From Diphasiastrum complanatum (lineage: Eukaryota > Streptophyta > Lycopodiopsida > Lycopodiales > Lycopodiaceae): DNA of 64,000 nt. The translations under genes were made by a program, and so were the position numbers. Of the stretch, positions 13,696-24,866 are shown piece after piece (within the stretch, counting starts at the first letter, position 1; each line of letters opens with the position of its first letter). A model generated the notes under the pieces. That model was not told where the DNA came from, searched no databases, and saw nothing but the letters and a program-made list of their open reading frames with translations. The stretch is from contig CM055097.1 in NCBI GenBank assembly GCA_029204225.1, positions 5,313,125 to 5,377,124 of the forward strand, given 5' to 3'.

Positions 13696-15100
13696 TGGTG
13701 AGCCCAATAGTCCTGCATATCTGATCAGTGGATACGACTTGTCATAGGCTCCGCAATGAGGTTAGAAAGTCCTTCATAGGAGGTGAAAGCAAGGAGAGGC
13801 AAAAAGTTGGAAGAAATTCTTCATTGGAGTATTTTGTAGGTTTTGGAGCTCAAAAACTTTTGTGGGGAACACACAATCAGTCTCGGAGGCACTAAGAAGG
13901 CCAGGGTAGCATCGAACGGACTCAAAATCAGAGTATTTTTGGGCAACTTGTGATCATCACTAGTTTTTGTGGAAAAGTGCAAGTTTTCAAGAAGTTTCAA
14001 TCAGAAACTTGCTCAATCAATTTTTGGGGAACATTTTGTGCTGTCAAAAGTTTAGCAATACTGTTACTAGCAGTTTAGAACTATTCCTAGCTCATTTGGT
14101 AGAGATTTGAGCAACTTTTTGCATTTTTTGTGTATTTTTGTTTGAAGTAGCCTTGTAACAGAAAATCAGAGTTTTAGGCCTCATTTTTTGTAATGATGAC
14201 TTTTGGAAGTTGTTAGATCCAAGTACAAGTCAATTTAGTGTGGATTTGCACTCAAAATCATATTTTTTGGTGAAAATTTGCCTTTAAAGGGGTTTCTAGG
14301 CTTTCTAGGCTTTCTAGCCTTTAAAGGGCTTAGAAAAAGGCTTTCTAGGCTTTCATTGTTTGTGCTTACCAGAGGCCTCTGGTATGGTCCGAAACGTCGT
14401 ACATAGCTCTAAAACTCTTGAAAACTAGGCCAAAACATCGAGAACAACCTGAAACGTCTGCAAAACCTCGCGAAACGCCTCCAACGTCCTCCGAAACGAC
14501 TATAGAACCTCGCGAAACGCCTCCCCACGCCCAAAGCTTCTAAAAACTTTGTGTATTCAAGTGTTTTCAAGCAGCTGACCTGTGGGTGCACACCAGTAGC
14601 AGTCTGCCACATGTCACAGGTGCAAGGGTCCCTGAATCTGGATCGTCGGATCAAAGTAGATCAACAGCTGAGATTGCTTGAAAAATTTGCACTTCAAACT
14701 TCACTTCATTTGAAGGGTCCCACGGGTGCCCCTAATTTTTGGGATTGACCCATTCTTCCTAAGGGCTCTATCCACTGGTTGTTTTTGCAAAACAAAATGA
14801 TATTTTGACCTAGCTGGGGAGATTGTTTTTTGGATCTAATTAGACAAGAGCTATGCTGGTACAAAGGGCTATGCCTTGATATAAAAATCATTGAAACTGG
14901 AGATGTGTGTGCGGCAGAGAAAATTTTCAAAAATGGCAGTTTGGTAATAATTGCCATTTTGAGCCATTTTGAGACAAAAATCTTCAAATTGGCATAACTT
15001 TCTATCCATAGCTTAGATTGAAAAGTGGTCGGAGGCTTCATTTGTCAATTTCGTAGAGAACTTTCCATTTTTGTAATCCGGACTCATCTAAGTGCAATAA

Positions 15101-15427
15101 TGGCAACTTTAAGCGAGAGCATCCTCAATGAGTCAAGCAAATTGGAAGGTGCCGGCAATTATGCAGTTTGGAAATTCAAACTGAAGAACATTTTGATGGA
15201 AAAGAAGCCATGGGAGATCGTGACAGGTGAAGAGACAAGGCCAGTAATTGAACAAGATCAATGGGCATTTGATAATAGAAAATGGAAAGCACAGAATGTC
15301 ATCAACTTATCAGTCAAAGATGCAATTATTCCCTACATTTCATATTCAGAAGGACCGAAAGAAGTGTGGGATACGTTGAAGGCATTATTTGAAACCACAA
15401 ACACATCTCGAGTAGTCCGTGGAAGGT
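15101..15427 (+). pseudogene. Copia gag N-terminus (copy A), truncated
   Basis: The frame starts MATLSESILNESSKLEG and contains the typical Copia gag opening (GAGNYAVWKFKLKNIL), then KAQNVINLSVKDAIIPYI and WDTLKALFETTNTSRV. Gag would form the virus-like particle. It matches the start of gag in copy B (17101 on) almost residue for residue until TNTSRV, then diverges at about 15412, where an internal deletion fuses it to integrase sequence. The nucleocapsid knuckle is lost. Confidence 0.85.
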
Positions 15428-16290
15428 AACACACCTCACGAAGCTTTTATTGGAAGGAAATCTAATATTTCTCATTTGAGAGTATTTGGTTGTGCTTACG
15501 CTCATATTCCTAATGAGAAACGAAGGAAATTGGATGCAAAAGTTGTCAGGTGTATTTTTCTTGGATATGATGAGATGGCCAAGGAATACATGATGTATGA
15601 CATGAATGCATAGAAGCTTGTGATTCTAGGGATGCTACATTTGATGAGATGGGTCAAGGTGAACGAACTGAAAAAATCATTGAACCTTGTGATGAGGGAG
15701 AGAAAGTACAGGTAAAAAAGGAAGTGAATTTTGATGCGGAAGATCCAATGGACAAAGGCAAGTTTGATGCTGAAATTCCTAAGAGAGTACCTAAATGGTA
15801 CTTATTAGCCACATGTGATGCTAAGAAGGGAGATACTCCTGAATCTAGCGAGCAGGGAGTGCTTAGAAGGTCAAGTAGAAATTGGAAACCTCCTGCAAGA
15901 TTAGAGATGAATCTAGCCCTAATGGGTTCCGTGATCAAGGCTCAAGAACCAAAAACTTTATGAAGCAAAGGAGCACAAGGAGTGGCATGCAACTATGGAT
16001 CATAAATGGAAGCCATATCGAAAAATAGGACGTGGAACTTGGTTGAGCTACCTGATGGTAAGACGCCTATCACTTGCAAATGGATTTATAAGATCAAATA
16101 TGGAGCGGATGGGCAACTCAACAAGTACAAAGCATGGTTGGCGAGAGGATTTGAACATCACGAAGGTATTGATTTTGAGAAAACCTTCGCACCCATAGCT
16201 AAGATGGTAACTATACATTCTATCATTGCTATTTCTGCTTTCTATGGTTGGAAGATCCATCAAATGGACGTTAAATCTGCTTTTCTTTTT
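15425..16290 (+). pseudogene. Copia integrase C-terminus and RT N-terminus (copy A)
   Basis: 15425-15613 encodes NTPHEAFIGRKSNISHLRV and FGCAYAHIPNEKRRKLD, the hallmark segment after the Copia integrase core. After a stop comes an acidic linker ending RRSSRNWKPPARL, then from 15995 the Copia RT start: NRTWNLVELPDG, CKWIYKIKYGADG, FEKTFAPIAKMVTI and HQMDVKSAFL. The first RT Asp (MDVKSAFL) is present. The YxDD box and RNase H are absent because the sequence switches to leader DNA. Frameshifts and stops are scattered, so it is a dead copy. Confidence 0.85.
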
Positions 16291-16800
16291 TGCTGTCATA
16301 GGCTCCACAACGAAGTGAGAAAGTCCTTTACAGGAGGTGTAAGCTTGGAGAGACAAAAAAAAAGGCCTGGAAGAAATTCTTCTTGATGTATTCTGCAGGT
16401 TTTGGAGCTCAGAGTTATTAGTGGGGAACGAAGACACAGTCCTGGAGGCATCGAAAAGGCCAGGACAGCATCCGACAGATTGAAAATCTATTGAGTGGGA
16501 GAAGTTTTACAATTTTTTTTTAGTCTTTCTGAGAAGTGTCATTTGTTAGAGAGTTGTGCCAAGAAATCTCTCGTTTGTTTGTTTGGGGTACTGCAAATCA
16601 CACCAGACAATGTCTAGTACTGCCATTTAGAGCTTTGAGGCTTCATACCTTTCACATTACTGATATTTGTCTGTTTGAATGATCACTCATTTCAAAATTT
16701 AAGCAAAGAGGAGGCGGCATAGCCGCCATGCCGAAGTAGAGAATCTAGAATATTCCCTCTGAAAGTTCTTATATTCTCTCTTTTTTATATCCGTACCAAT

Positions 16801-17040
16801 ATCGGATCCAAGCATGGTAGCTGAAGAGAAACCCGAGTAGTCGTACATCCGCACTCCAGTCCGATATTGTCCATATCGATATCGGATCCAAGCGCCCGAG
16901 CTAAAGAAAATTTTGAGTAGTTGTACATCCGTGCTCCAGTCCGATATCGCATGCTCCAATATCGGATCCATGCACACAAGTTAAAGAGGATCCTGAGCAG
17001 TCGTACTTCCGCACTCCATTCCGATATCAGGTGTATAACC
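16801..17040 (+). repeat. Three tandem copies of an 80-bp unit in the Copia B leader
   Basis: The phrase ATCGGATCCA occurs at 16801, 16881 and 16961, exactly 80 bases apart. Each is followed at matching offsets by a GAGTAG/GAGCAG phrase, a CGTAC(A/T)TCCG phrase and CACTCCA(G/T)TCCGATAT. The copies differ by several substitutions, so the duplication is not recent. Copy A's leader has no visible equivalent. The unit lies between leader and gag start, where it could affect transcription, packaging or translation of the element RNA; that role is inference. Confidence 0.85.
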
Positions 17041-17100
17041 AGAAAAATATACAGTTTTGTGGTGTGATAAATTACTTGATCTGGACTCATCTGTTCAATA

Positions 17101-17960
17101 ATGGCAACTCTAAGCGAGAGTGTCCTCAATGAGTCAAGCAAATTGGAAGGAGCCGACAACTATGCAGTTTGGAAATTTAAACTGAAAAATATTTTGATGG
17201 AAAAGGAGCTATGAGAGATCATGACAGGTGAAGACACAAGGCCAGTGATTGAAGAAGATCAGCGGACATTTGACAAGAGAAAATGGAAAGCACAAAATGT
17301 CATCAACTTATCAATTAGAGATGCAATGATTCCCTACATTTTGGATTCAGAAGGACCAAAAGAAGCATGGGATACATTGAAGGCATTGTTTGAGACCACA
17401 AATACATCTCGAGTGCTATTCTTGAAGACGAAGCTGCACACATTGTGGATGGATGATGATGCAACTGTTGCTGATCACATACTGAAGATCAAAGAGATTC
17501 GTGACCAATTAGCAGCAGTTGGAGAGTGAGGATCGTGAGATCGTGCAATTGACATTGAATAGTTTGAGTGAGTCACATCAAATGTTTGTGACAAGTATAG
17601 CCACACGGGAAAATCTTCCAACCTATGAAGAGTTAGGTGGATTGCTTTTGTAGGAAGAACAACGTCAAGAGAACTTGAGTCATCACAACAGGGGACTTGA
17701 TCAAACTCTTGCAGTGAGAGGACGTGTTGGTAGATTTGGTCGTGGAAGACACCAATCAAGAGGTGGAAACTCATATCATGGATCGTTCCAACAATTTCAA
17801 GAACAATCCAATGATGGCCCAAATTGAGGAAATTGAAATCAAGGCCGAGGTCAAGGACGCGACTATTCCAAGCATAATAAACCTGGAAATTGTAGGTATT
17901 GCAGCAAACTTGGTCATTGGGAGCGTGAATGCTTCAAGAAACAGATGGAGATAGAACAAA
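17101..17960 (+). pseudogene. Copia gag (copy B), frameshifted
   Basis: Gag opens MATLSESVLNESSKLEG at 17101 with an early in-frame stop near 17212, then runs open at 17221-17529 (KWKAQNVINLSIRDAM, LFETTNTSRVLFLKTKL, VADHILKIKEIRDQL). After a frameshift it continues in other frames to a nucleocapsid knuckle at about 17890-17935, CRYCSKLGHWERECFKK, which keeps the CX2CX4HX4C pattern. At least two frameshifts and two stops make it non-functional. Confidence 0.85.
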
Positions 17961-18126
17961 GAAAAGGCAAATGGCAAGCGGACAATTATGCTGATCAACA
18001 TCAATTTGATAATGATTATTATGAAGACAAATTATGCTGATCAACATCAATACGATGATGATCAATATGAAGATGATACAGGTAAGAGTTCAAACTTGTT
18101 CATTACAACATTAATGACAAGTGATT

Positions 18127-19053
18127 AAGCCAAGGATACCTGGTACATTGATAGTGGTGCATCCAAGCACATGACTTCAAGGAAAGAGTGGTTTTCAGAA
18201 CTCAAGGAAACTCACAATGGTGATGAAGTTGGACAAGCCGATGGCAAATTGCTATCTGTTAAAGAAATTGGAGTGGTACCAGTGAAGTTAGTCAGCGGGA
18301 AGATAAAATGGATAAGCAATGTGCAATATGTACTTGGCTTAGCTAGCAATCTACTATCTGTTGGGACGATGGCTGATCAACAACTCAAGGTTGAGTTTGA
18401 CAGTGACAAATGTCTTGTCAAAGACATCAAGAATCACTACAAAGTGATTGCTATAGGAGCTAGAGTCAACGGGAATCGACTCCACAAATTGAATGTGAGA
18501 TCTTTTGCTCAAGCTATGGTAAGCACGGTTGATAGTCGAAGTGATCTTTGGCATCAACAATTCGGTTATATTAGTGCTCAAAGTTAAAAGAGGTAATCTA
18601 GTTATAGGATTGCCTTATATTTCTTTTGAAGGAAAAATTTGTGAAGGTTGCATTTTGGGAAAACAACACAGAGAGAGGTTTCCAGCAAGGAGAGCCAGTG
18701 GCATCCTAGATCTTGTCCACTGTGATCTATGTGGACCTATGTAGGCTAGATCTCTTAGTGGCTACTATTACTTTATCACCTTCATTGATGATTATAGCAT
18801 ATGCATTTGGATTTATTTCATAAGCAAGAAATCAGAAGCTTTTGCTAAGTTCAGGGAATTCAAGGCATTAGTTGAAAAGCAAACAGGATGTTGCATCAAA
18901 ACTTTGAGATCTGATGGAGGTGGTGAGTATTTTTTGATAGAATTTATTGATTTCTACAAAGATCAAGGGATCAAGAGGCAGAATACAACACCTTATTCAC
19001 CACAACAAAATGGAGTTGCAGAACGAAAGAACAGATCTATTGTTGAGATGGCC
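18127..19053 (+). pseudogene. Copia protease, GAG-pre-integrase and integrase (copy B)
   Basis: Protease starts at about 18135 with DTWYIDSGASKHMTS, so the catalytic Asp is present. It is followed by NLLSVGTMADQ and the pre-integrase segment (DLWHQQFGYIS, then CEGCILGKQHRERF after a frameshift). The integrase core shows all three acidic residues: D in DLVHCDLCGPM, D in TLRSDGGGEY, and E in PQQNGVAERKNRS. A stop follows CGPM (about 18741). The frame ends at about 19053, where the opposite-strand element abuts. No RT follows. Confidence 0.85.
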
Positions 19054-20569
19054 TCACAATGTAGCTAGATGATAACATAACTTTACTAATTAATCCAAGG
19101 GCTGATCTAAGCTTCAAAAAAGCATTGTTTTGAAGAGGCTTTGTCAATATATCAACTATGCATTCTTCACTTGAAACATGCTCCAATGAGACCTCCTTAG
19201 CTTGGACCTTTTCTCTTACAAAGTGGTGAGCAATCTCTATGTGTTTGCTCCTTGCATGGTAGATTGGATTGGATGCTAGGTGTTGGGCTGAGATGTTGTC
19301 ATTGTAGATGAGTGAAATGACACCTGATCTGATCACTTTAAGCTCCTCAAGCAACCTCTTGACCCATAGTACTTCCTTGGTTGTGGTTGTTAGAGCCTTG
19401 TACTCGGCCTCGGTTGATGAAAGAGATATTGTTTCTTGCTTCTTTGATAGCCAAGAAACCACACCTTCTCCAATGTAATTTGCAAAGGCACTTGTTGAAT
19501 TTCTATCCTTCTTGTCCCTTGCAAAATCTGAATCACTAAAATCATGCAAGTTAATGGATTTACCTCTATAAAGGATCCCAAAATCTAGTGTGCCCGAGAT
19601 GTATCTCAATATCCTTTTGGCACATTTCCAATGGATAACTAATGGATCTTTCATATTTTGACTAAGCTTGCAAACACTATAGCAAATATCAAGTCTTGTT
19701 ATGGTTATCCACATAAAGGAGCCAATAATTTGCCTATAAAGAGTGATGTCCTTGAAGGATCTTTCATCCTCTTTATTGGTCACTTTTACATCATGCTCCA
19801 TAGGAGTCTCTACATGCTTGCATCCATGCATGTTAAATCTATTGAGTAATGAAATGGCATACTTATATTGACAAATGAAGACATAATCTAAAGATCTAAG
19901 TACTTCCATACCCAGAATGAAGTGCAAAATCCCGAGATCTACCATCTTGAACTCTTTGGATAGATCTAGCTTAGTTTTCTCAACACCTTCTAAATCATCT
20001 CCACTAAGTATGATATCATCAACATAAAGTAATAAAAGTATAATGCCTTTTGCACTAAATCTTATGTACAAATTGGGATCATACTCACTAGGACTAAATA
20101 CAATAGAGATAAGAAAAGTATTGAGCCTTGTGTTCCAAGTTCTAGAAGCTTGTTTCAAACCATACAAGCTCCTCTTGAGATGACACACCTTGTCTTCCAT
20201 ATCTTGCTTGATGAAGCCCTCGGGTTGCTCCATGAATATATCCTCTTCCACATGACCATTCAAGAAAGCATTTGACACATCCATTTGAAACAACAACCAA
20301 TCAAAGTGAGAAGCAAGAGCAGTGATTAGTCTTATGGTGACCATCTTTGCCACGGGTGCAAAGGTCTCATCATAATCTATGCCCTTTGATTGAGCATACC
20401 CCTTGGCTACAAGCCTTGCCTTGTGCTTAGAAACACTCTCATATTGATTCAACTTGAGCTTAAAAACCCACTTACATCCAATTACATTCCTATCCAAAGG
20501 TAAATCAACAAGCATCCAAGTATCATTCTCCATCAATGCATTGTACTCATCACACATAGCTTGAAACAC
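19037..20569 (-). pseudogene. Copia reverse transcriptase and RNase H (C1)
   Basis: This is a 510-codon open frame covering the complete RT and RNase H. RT shows the opening ENDTWMLVDLP, CKWVFKLKL, FAPVAKMVTIRLI, QMDVSNAFLNG, LKRSLYGLKQASRTW and the catalytic box LLLYVDDIILSG. RNase H shows FSDSDFARDKKDRNSTSAF, SLSSTEAEYKAL, IYNDNISAQHL and HARSKHIEIAHHF, so its acidic residues are in place. It synthesises element cDNA in the virus-like particle. The frame is intact, but upstream integrase and frameshift lesions mean the element as a whole is dead. It overlaps the integrase frame by a shift near 20550. Confidence 0.9.
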
Positions 20570-21987
20570 TCCTTTGATTCTAAAGCTTCACTAACATTTG
20601 AAGGCTCTTCAAAAGATGTGATGAAGGCATAAGAAGAAGTACTTCCCTCAGCTTGCTTACCCTTGTCCTTGTATGTGAGCCTTAATGGCTCCATCCTTGA
20701 CCTTGTGGATCTTCTTGGTGTGCTTGGTGTTCTTGGTTCTAGCTCCTCCTCATGATCAAGCTCCTCCTTGATCTCGGGTACCTCTCTTCCAATAGAGTGG
20801 TTAGATGAATCATCTTCAAGCTTATGCATTCTAGTCCCATAAATAATTATATCTCTAGAAATGACAATCTTTTGAGAAGAGGGAATGTAGATTTTGTAAC
20901 CTTTGCTTGCATTACCATAACCTACCATGATCCCCTTCATGGATGATGGATCCTCCTTGGTCCTTTTGTCCAAAGGGACATGTACATAGCAAAGACATCC
21001 AAACACCTTCAAGCCTTTGAGATTAGGCTTTTCTCCATACAATAACTCATAAGATATTTTACCATTTATAGAGCTACATGGAACTCTATTACATAAGAAG
21101 TTAGCACATGTGAGAGCTTCTCCCCAAAAAAACTTAGGTAGGCATGCATCTAACCTTAGAGCTTTAGAACACTCACATAGTGTCCTATTTCTCCTCTTGG
21201 CCACCCCATTTTGTTGAGGAGTGTAGGGGAAAGATAACTCCTTCTTGGTCTTTTCTTGATCACAAAAGTCTTTGAAATCATTGGAGATATATTCTCCTCC
21301 ATTATTACTTCTAAAGAATCTGATCTTGTGATTATGATGCTTTTCAACAAAAGTCTTGAACTTTACAAAACTCTCAACAATATGTGCTTTAGAGGAAAGT
21401 AGATATACCCATCCATATCTTGAGTAGTCGTCTATAAAGGTGACAAACATTGTAGCTCCACCATTGCTCTTTGTGCTAGCAAAATGCACGTCCGAGTGGA
21501 TCAACTCGAGAGGATGACTTGTCTTTGTGATTGAGCTTGAAAAAGGTAACTTGTGTGCCTTAGCCAAGGCACAAGCTTCACATACCCTTTCCTCCTTTGC
21601 CAAAGATCTTGGAAGGCCGAGAGCAAGCTCCTCCTTGCACATAGCTTCCATGGACTTGGTGTTGATGTGACCAAGCCTCTTGTGCCACAAGTCAAATGTG
21701 GTCATCTTGGTATCCTCAGCTACCATCACAACTTGGTTAGGATTTACAAAAGCATCAAGCTTAAATAACCTCCCAAACCTTGTTCCCCTTGCTATGATCA
21801 TCCCACTTTTCTTGATGTTGCATACATTAGTAGAGAACTCCACAATGAAACCATGATCTAAAAGTTGGCCAACACTAAGCAAATTCTTAGTGATGCTAGG
21901 AATGAAGAGAACACCATCTATCTTAGTCTTCTTGGAGGATCCTAAGCAGAATGGATCCCACACCTTCAACTTTACATTTATGATCAT
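20533..21987 (-). pseudogene. Copia GAG-pre-integrase and integrase (C1), active site lost
   Basis: This is a 484-codon frame. It starts inside the protease C-terminus (VLFIPSITKNLLSVGQLL), then gives the HHCC zinc region (WHKRLGHINTKS ... CEACALAKAHKLPF) and the integrase core. The first acid is kept (LIHSDVHFA). The second reads RSNNGGEY instead of RSDNGGEY, and the third reads NGVAKRRNRT instead of NGVAERKNRT, so the DDE triad is now D-N-K. The downstream segment (YELLYGEKPNLKGLKVFGC, RRSTRSR) is typical of Copia. It is joined to the protease frame by a frameshift near 21960. Confidence 0.9.
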
Positions 21988-22890
21988 TTGCTGTAAAAAT
22001 GGACTTTATAGGTCCTACATAAGGTGTGAGTTGAGAAAAATACTCCCTTTTACCCGACATGTGGGAGCTAGCCCCACTATCTATCCACCAAGGATCTTCA
22101 CCTTTGACATTTGATGATGAAAAGGTTGACATCATGAGTGAGTCCTCATGATAGCTCTTTTCCTCCTCTTGTAAAATGTTGGCTTGGCTTTGATCTTGCT
22201 TCCTCTTGAGGCATTCCGAGGCGTAATGCCCCATCTTGCTACAATAGTAGCACTTTATCTTAGATTTGTCCTTCTTGGGCTTGACTTGTGATGATGAGGA
22301 TGTGGATCCTCCTTGATCTCCATCCTTTTCTTGCTCCCTTTTGAATGCTCCTCCCTTGGTCTTTGCTTTGCCTTTGCTCTTGAAAAATAAGTCTTTGTCA
22401 TCACCATCATTGATGGAGAGCCTCTCCATCCTTGATTTGATATGAGCCTTCCTACTCTCCTCGGCCATCAACACACTTTGAAGGTCTTCAATTGTAGGCA
22501 AGTTTCCCATGATGGCATAGCTTTGGACAAGGTTAGTAAAATCACTACATAAGCCATTCAAAACTATTTGCACAAGCACACTCTCTTTAATAGGTTCACC
22601 AACATAAGTAAGCTCTTTGTTCGAATCTTTTACTCTCAAAACAAATTGATGTCCACTCTCACTCCTCCCTTGGAAGCATTAAAGAACTTGGTTCTTGTGG
22701 GAAAGTAACCTTGAGGTATTCTTGGACTCATAGATCTTTTGAAGAGTCTCCCAAGCCTCTTGGGCTGAAATACATGCTCCTACTTCTTTGAGCAAATCAT
22801 TTGCAACATTAATATTAATACAATGAAGTGCAAGCTTGCACCTTCTTTTGTATTTAGTTGCTTCTTCTGGATGGATTGGCTCATCTTCCT
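21923..22890 (-). pseudogene. Copia gag, nucleocapsid and protease N-terminus (C1)
   Basis: From about 22880 down, gag reads EEATKYKRRCKLALH, then NDLLKEVGACISAQEAWETL, and breaks near 22680. It reopens at 22639 with NKELTYVGEPIKESVLVQIV and continues to a basic stretch, a complete CX2CX4HX4C knuckle (CYYCSKMGHYASEC) and the protease motif DPWWIDSGASSHMSG. The first part of gag is absent because C2 sequence replaces it at about 22890. Confidence 0.85.
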
Positions 22891-22891
22891 G

Positions 22892-24035
22892 CTAACCAAC
22901 ACAAGCATCAAGTTTGAACACTTTACCTTGCCTCTTCCCTTTTGCAATCAATTCATCCTCCTCCTTGATCAAACAAGCATCACCAACAAACTCCACCTTG
23001 AATCCCTTGTCAAGAATTTGACTCACACTAAGAAGGTTCTTAGTAATAGATGGAATAAACAAAACATCATTCAAATTCACATTACTATCAGTAGAGAGGG
23101 AAATAGGAATTGTCTTGATCCCTTTGATTGCACACTCACCATCATTGGCCGTGTAGATCACCTTCTTGTCACCATCAAATGCAATCAATGATGAATAATA
23201 CTCCTCATGAAATGTCATATGTGATGTAGCTCCACTATCAATCCACAAAGAATCAATATCTCCATGATTAGCCAACAAGCAAGATGGCATAACAAAAGCA
23301 TCATTGGAAAGTTGTTCATCAACGCCATCTTCATCAAGAGTTAGATTGGTTTGCTTCTCACCTTGATCTCTCTTCTTCTTGAAGCAATCACTTGAAAAAT
23401 GTCATTTGACTCCACCATAGAAATATTTTAGCTTGGATCTATCTTTTTTCTTGCCAACAAAAGTAGAAGGCTCACCTTGTTCTTGCCCTTTTGACCATTT
23501 GCTTTTGCCTTGCCCTTGAACTTGTCTTTTGAGAACATAGCTTCCTCCTCTCCAACTTGAGATGTACAAGATGATCCTTCTCTTGCTTGGAGTCTAAACT
23601 CTTCAGCCACCAAGACCTCTTGCAAGTCCTCCATACTTGGTGATGTCTTTTGAATAGCAAAACTTTGCACCAAATTAGCATAATCATCCAACAAGCCATG
23701 AAGAACACCTTGAACAAGCTCCACATCATTAATGCTTTCACTAATACATGCTAGTTCATCACTCAAAGATTTAACTCCAAAACAAAAGCATGAGCACTTT
23801 CATTCTTTTTTTAAAGACTTTGAAAATTTTGCCTCATTAGGGTTAGAACCCTAGATATAGACCCAAACTCATAAACCTTCTTCAAGACTTTCCAAGCTTC
23901 ACTAGATGTAGTGCACTTACCAACTTCTTTGAGAAGTTCATTAGTCACATTCATCTTGATCACATGTAGAGATTTCTTTGCCTTCTTGTCAAATCTCAAT
24001 TGCTCTTGAGGTGCCAAAAGGTCTCTCCTCCACAC
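22892..24035 (-). pseudogene. Copia gag and protease (C2), several lesions
   Basis: Gag is in two frames. 23811-24035 reads EQLRFDKKAKKSLHVIKM, ELLKEVGKCTTSSEAWKVL; 23428-23766 reads ELACISESINDVELVQGVLHG and on to a lysine-rich stretch. The knuckle that should follow reads KYFYGGVK-stop-HFSSDC, so two zinc-binding Cys residues are replaced and a stop is added. Protease (22892-23290) keeps WIDSGATSHM and NLLSVSQILDKGF. It ends at FKLDACVG, exactly where C1 gag begins. Confidence 0.85.
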
Positions 24036-24664
24036 CTACATCAACTCATTCATCTCTAGCAAAGACTCCATCCTCACCTTCCAAGTTGAATGATTTGTTG
24101 AGGTAATTGCCTTCCAACATGAAGCCATTTGAGGTTGCCATGTTGCAATGATTGACCACCTCTTTGAACATGTTCCAATGCACTTAGCACTCTCTTAAAA
24201 ATCAGCAAATGAAACCCAAAAAGAGATCACAAAGATTTGGAAACAATCTAGCCTTTCCTTTTCTCTCTTTTAGCAAATCCTAGCACATATAATGTTGATT
24301 TCTTGATCACAATAGATCTAAACACAATAAGATGAACTTTTGCTAACACCTAAGATTGAATCACACTTTAAGGTTCTTCCAAAAATGCAAAATATTGAAT
24401 CAAGCAAAAATCTACAAAAGTTAGAATCTTGATACATCAACTAGTAGAATGTTACATCCACAATCATGAGCAATTTTTATCTCCACATTCCAATAAGTGG
24501 TTTCAAAAATCGGCCTACTCCAAGTGGTTTGACCTAAAATGATGCTTAGATCACAAAGATCCACTTTCTATACTTGAAAAATGCAAAATTATCCACATAG
24601 AATTTATGGTGCCCTCAAATTTAACACTAGATTTGGCAAATACTCCAACTTTAGCTTGTAACTT

Positions 24665-24676
24665 GCTCTGATACCT
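24665..24676 (-). other. Primer-binding site, initiator Met tRNA (C2)
   Basis: On the minus strand the sequence reads AGGTATCAGAGC. GGTATCAGAGC is the usual plant Copia primer site, complementary to the 3' end of initiator methionine tRNA. The expected TGG start reads AGG here. It lies on the correct strand about 560 bases upstream of C2 gag. Confidence 0.75.
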
Positions 24677-24866
24677 AGTGAAAAAATCAAATCCAAAACA
24701 TACTTGATGGATCTCTAAGATCTTGACCAAATTTGGTTCCGTTGAGAAGTGAGAGGGGACAACAGGCTGCATGCTTTGGACGTCTGAGAAGCCTGAGCCT
24801 AACTGTTATGGCCATATTCAGTAAAGGACCTGGAATAGTCCTAATATGGTAGACCAGCCCTCCAGT

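Larger units (their letters stand above)
13738..16296 (+). mobile_element. Copia (Ty1) LTR retrotransposon copy A, internally deleted
   Basis: The order is leader (13738 to about 15100), gag start (15101-15412), then an abrupt jump to the C-terminal part of integrase (15425-15613), a proline/acid-rich linker (15649-15960) and the first part of reverse transcriptase (15995-16290). Everything between gag codon 104 or so and the integrase C-terminus is missing, as is the rest of RT and RNase H. The leader and the first hundred or so gag codons closely match copy B, so both belong to one family. The RT ends abruptly at about 16290, where B-type leader sequence begins. Confidence 0.85.
16297..19053 (+). 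mobile_element. Copia retrotransposon copy B, truncated at both ends
   Basis: The order is leader (16297 on, matching 13738-13940 of copy A), an 80-bp triplicated leader segment (16801-17040), gag (from 17101), nucleocapsid knuckle, protease, GAG-pre-integrase and integrase up to about 19053. There the minus-strand Copia C1 begins. No 5' LTR precedes the leader, and RT and RNase H are missing. Copies A and B together would supply most of one element. Confidence 0.85.
19037..22890 (-). mobile_element. Copia retrotransposon copy C1 (minus strand)
   Basis: Reading on the minus strand from about 22890 to 19037, the order is gag without its first part, nucleocapsid knuckle, protease, GAG-pre-integrase, integrase, RT and RNase H: a nearly full pol. 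The 5' end is a junction with the related copy C2 and the 3' end meets Copia B. No 3' LTR or polypurine tract is visible. It is a different Copia family from A/B, as its protease and integrase sequences differ clearly. Confidence 0.9.
22890..24676 (-). mobile_element. Copia retrotransposon copy C2 (minus strand), 5' part only
   Basis: Read on the minus strand: primer site (24665-24676), leader, gag from about 24110 to 23430, a destroyed zinc knuckle near 23400-23420, and protease to 22892. It then fuses directly to C1 gag. It is related to but distinct from C1 (compare IDSGATSHMTFHEEYY with IDSGASSHMSGKREYF). The 5' LTR should lie just above 24679, but I cannot fix its start. Confidence 0.85.

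Noticed and set aside
13696-13710. Primer-binding site for Copia A (TGGTGAGCCC)
   Set aside because: It begins TGG but does not continue like any plant tRNA 3' end I can recall, so I did not list it.
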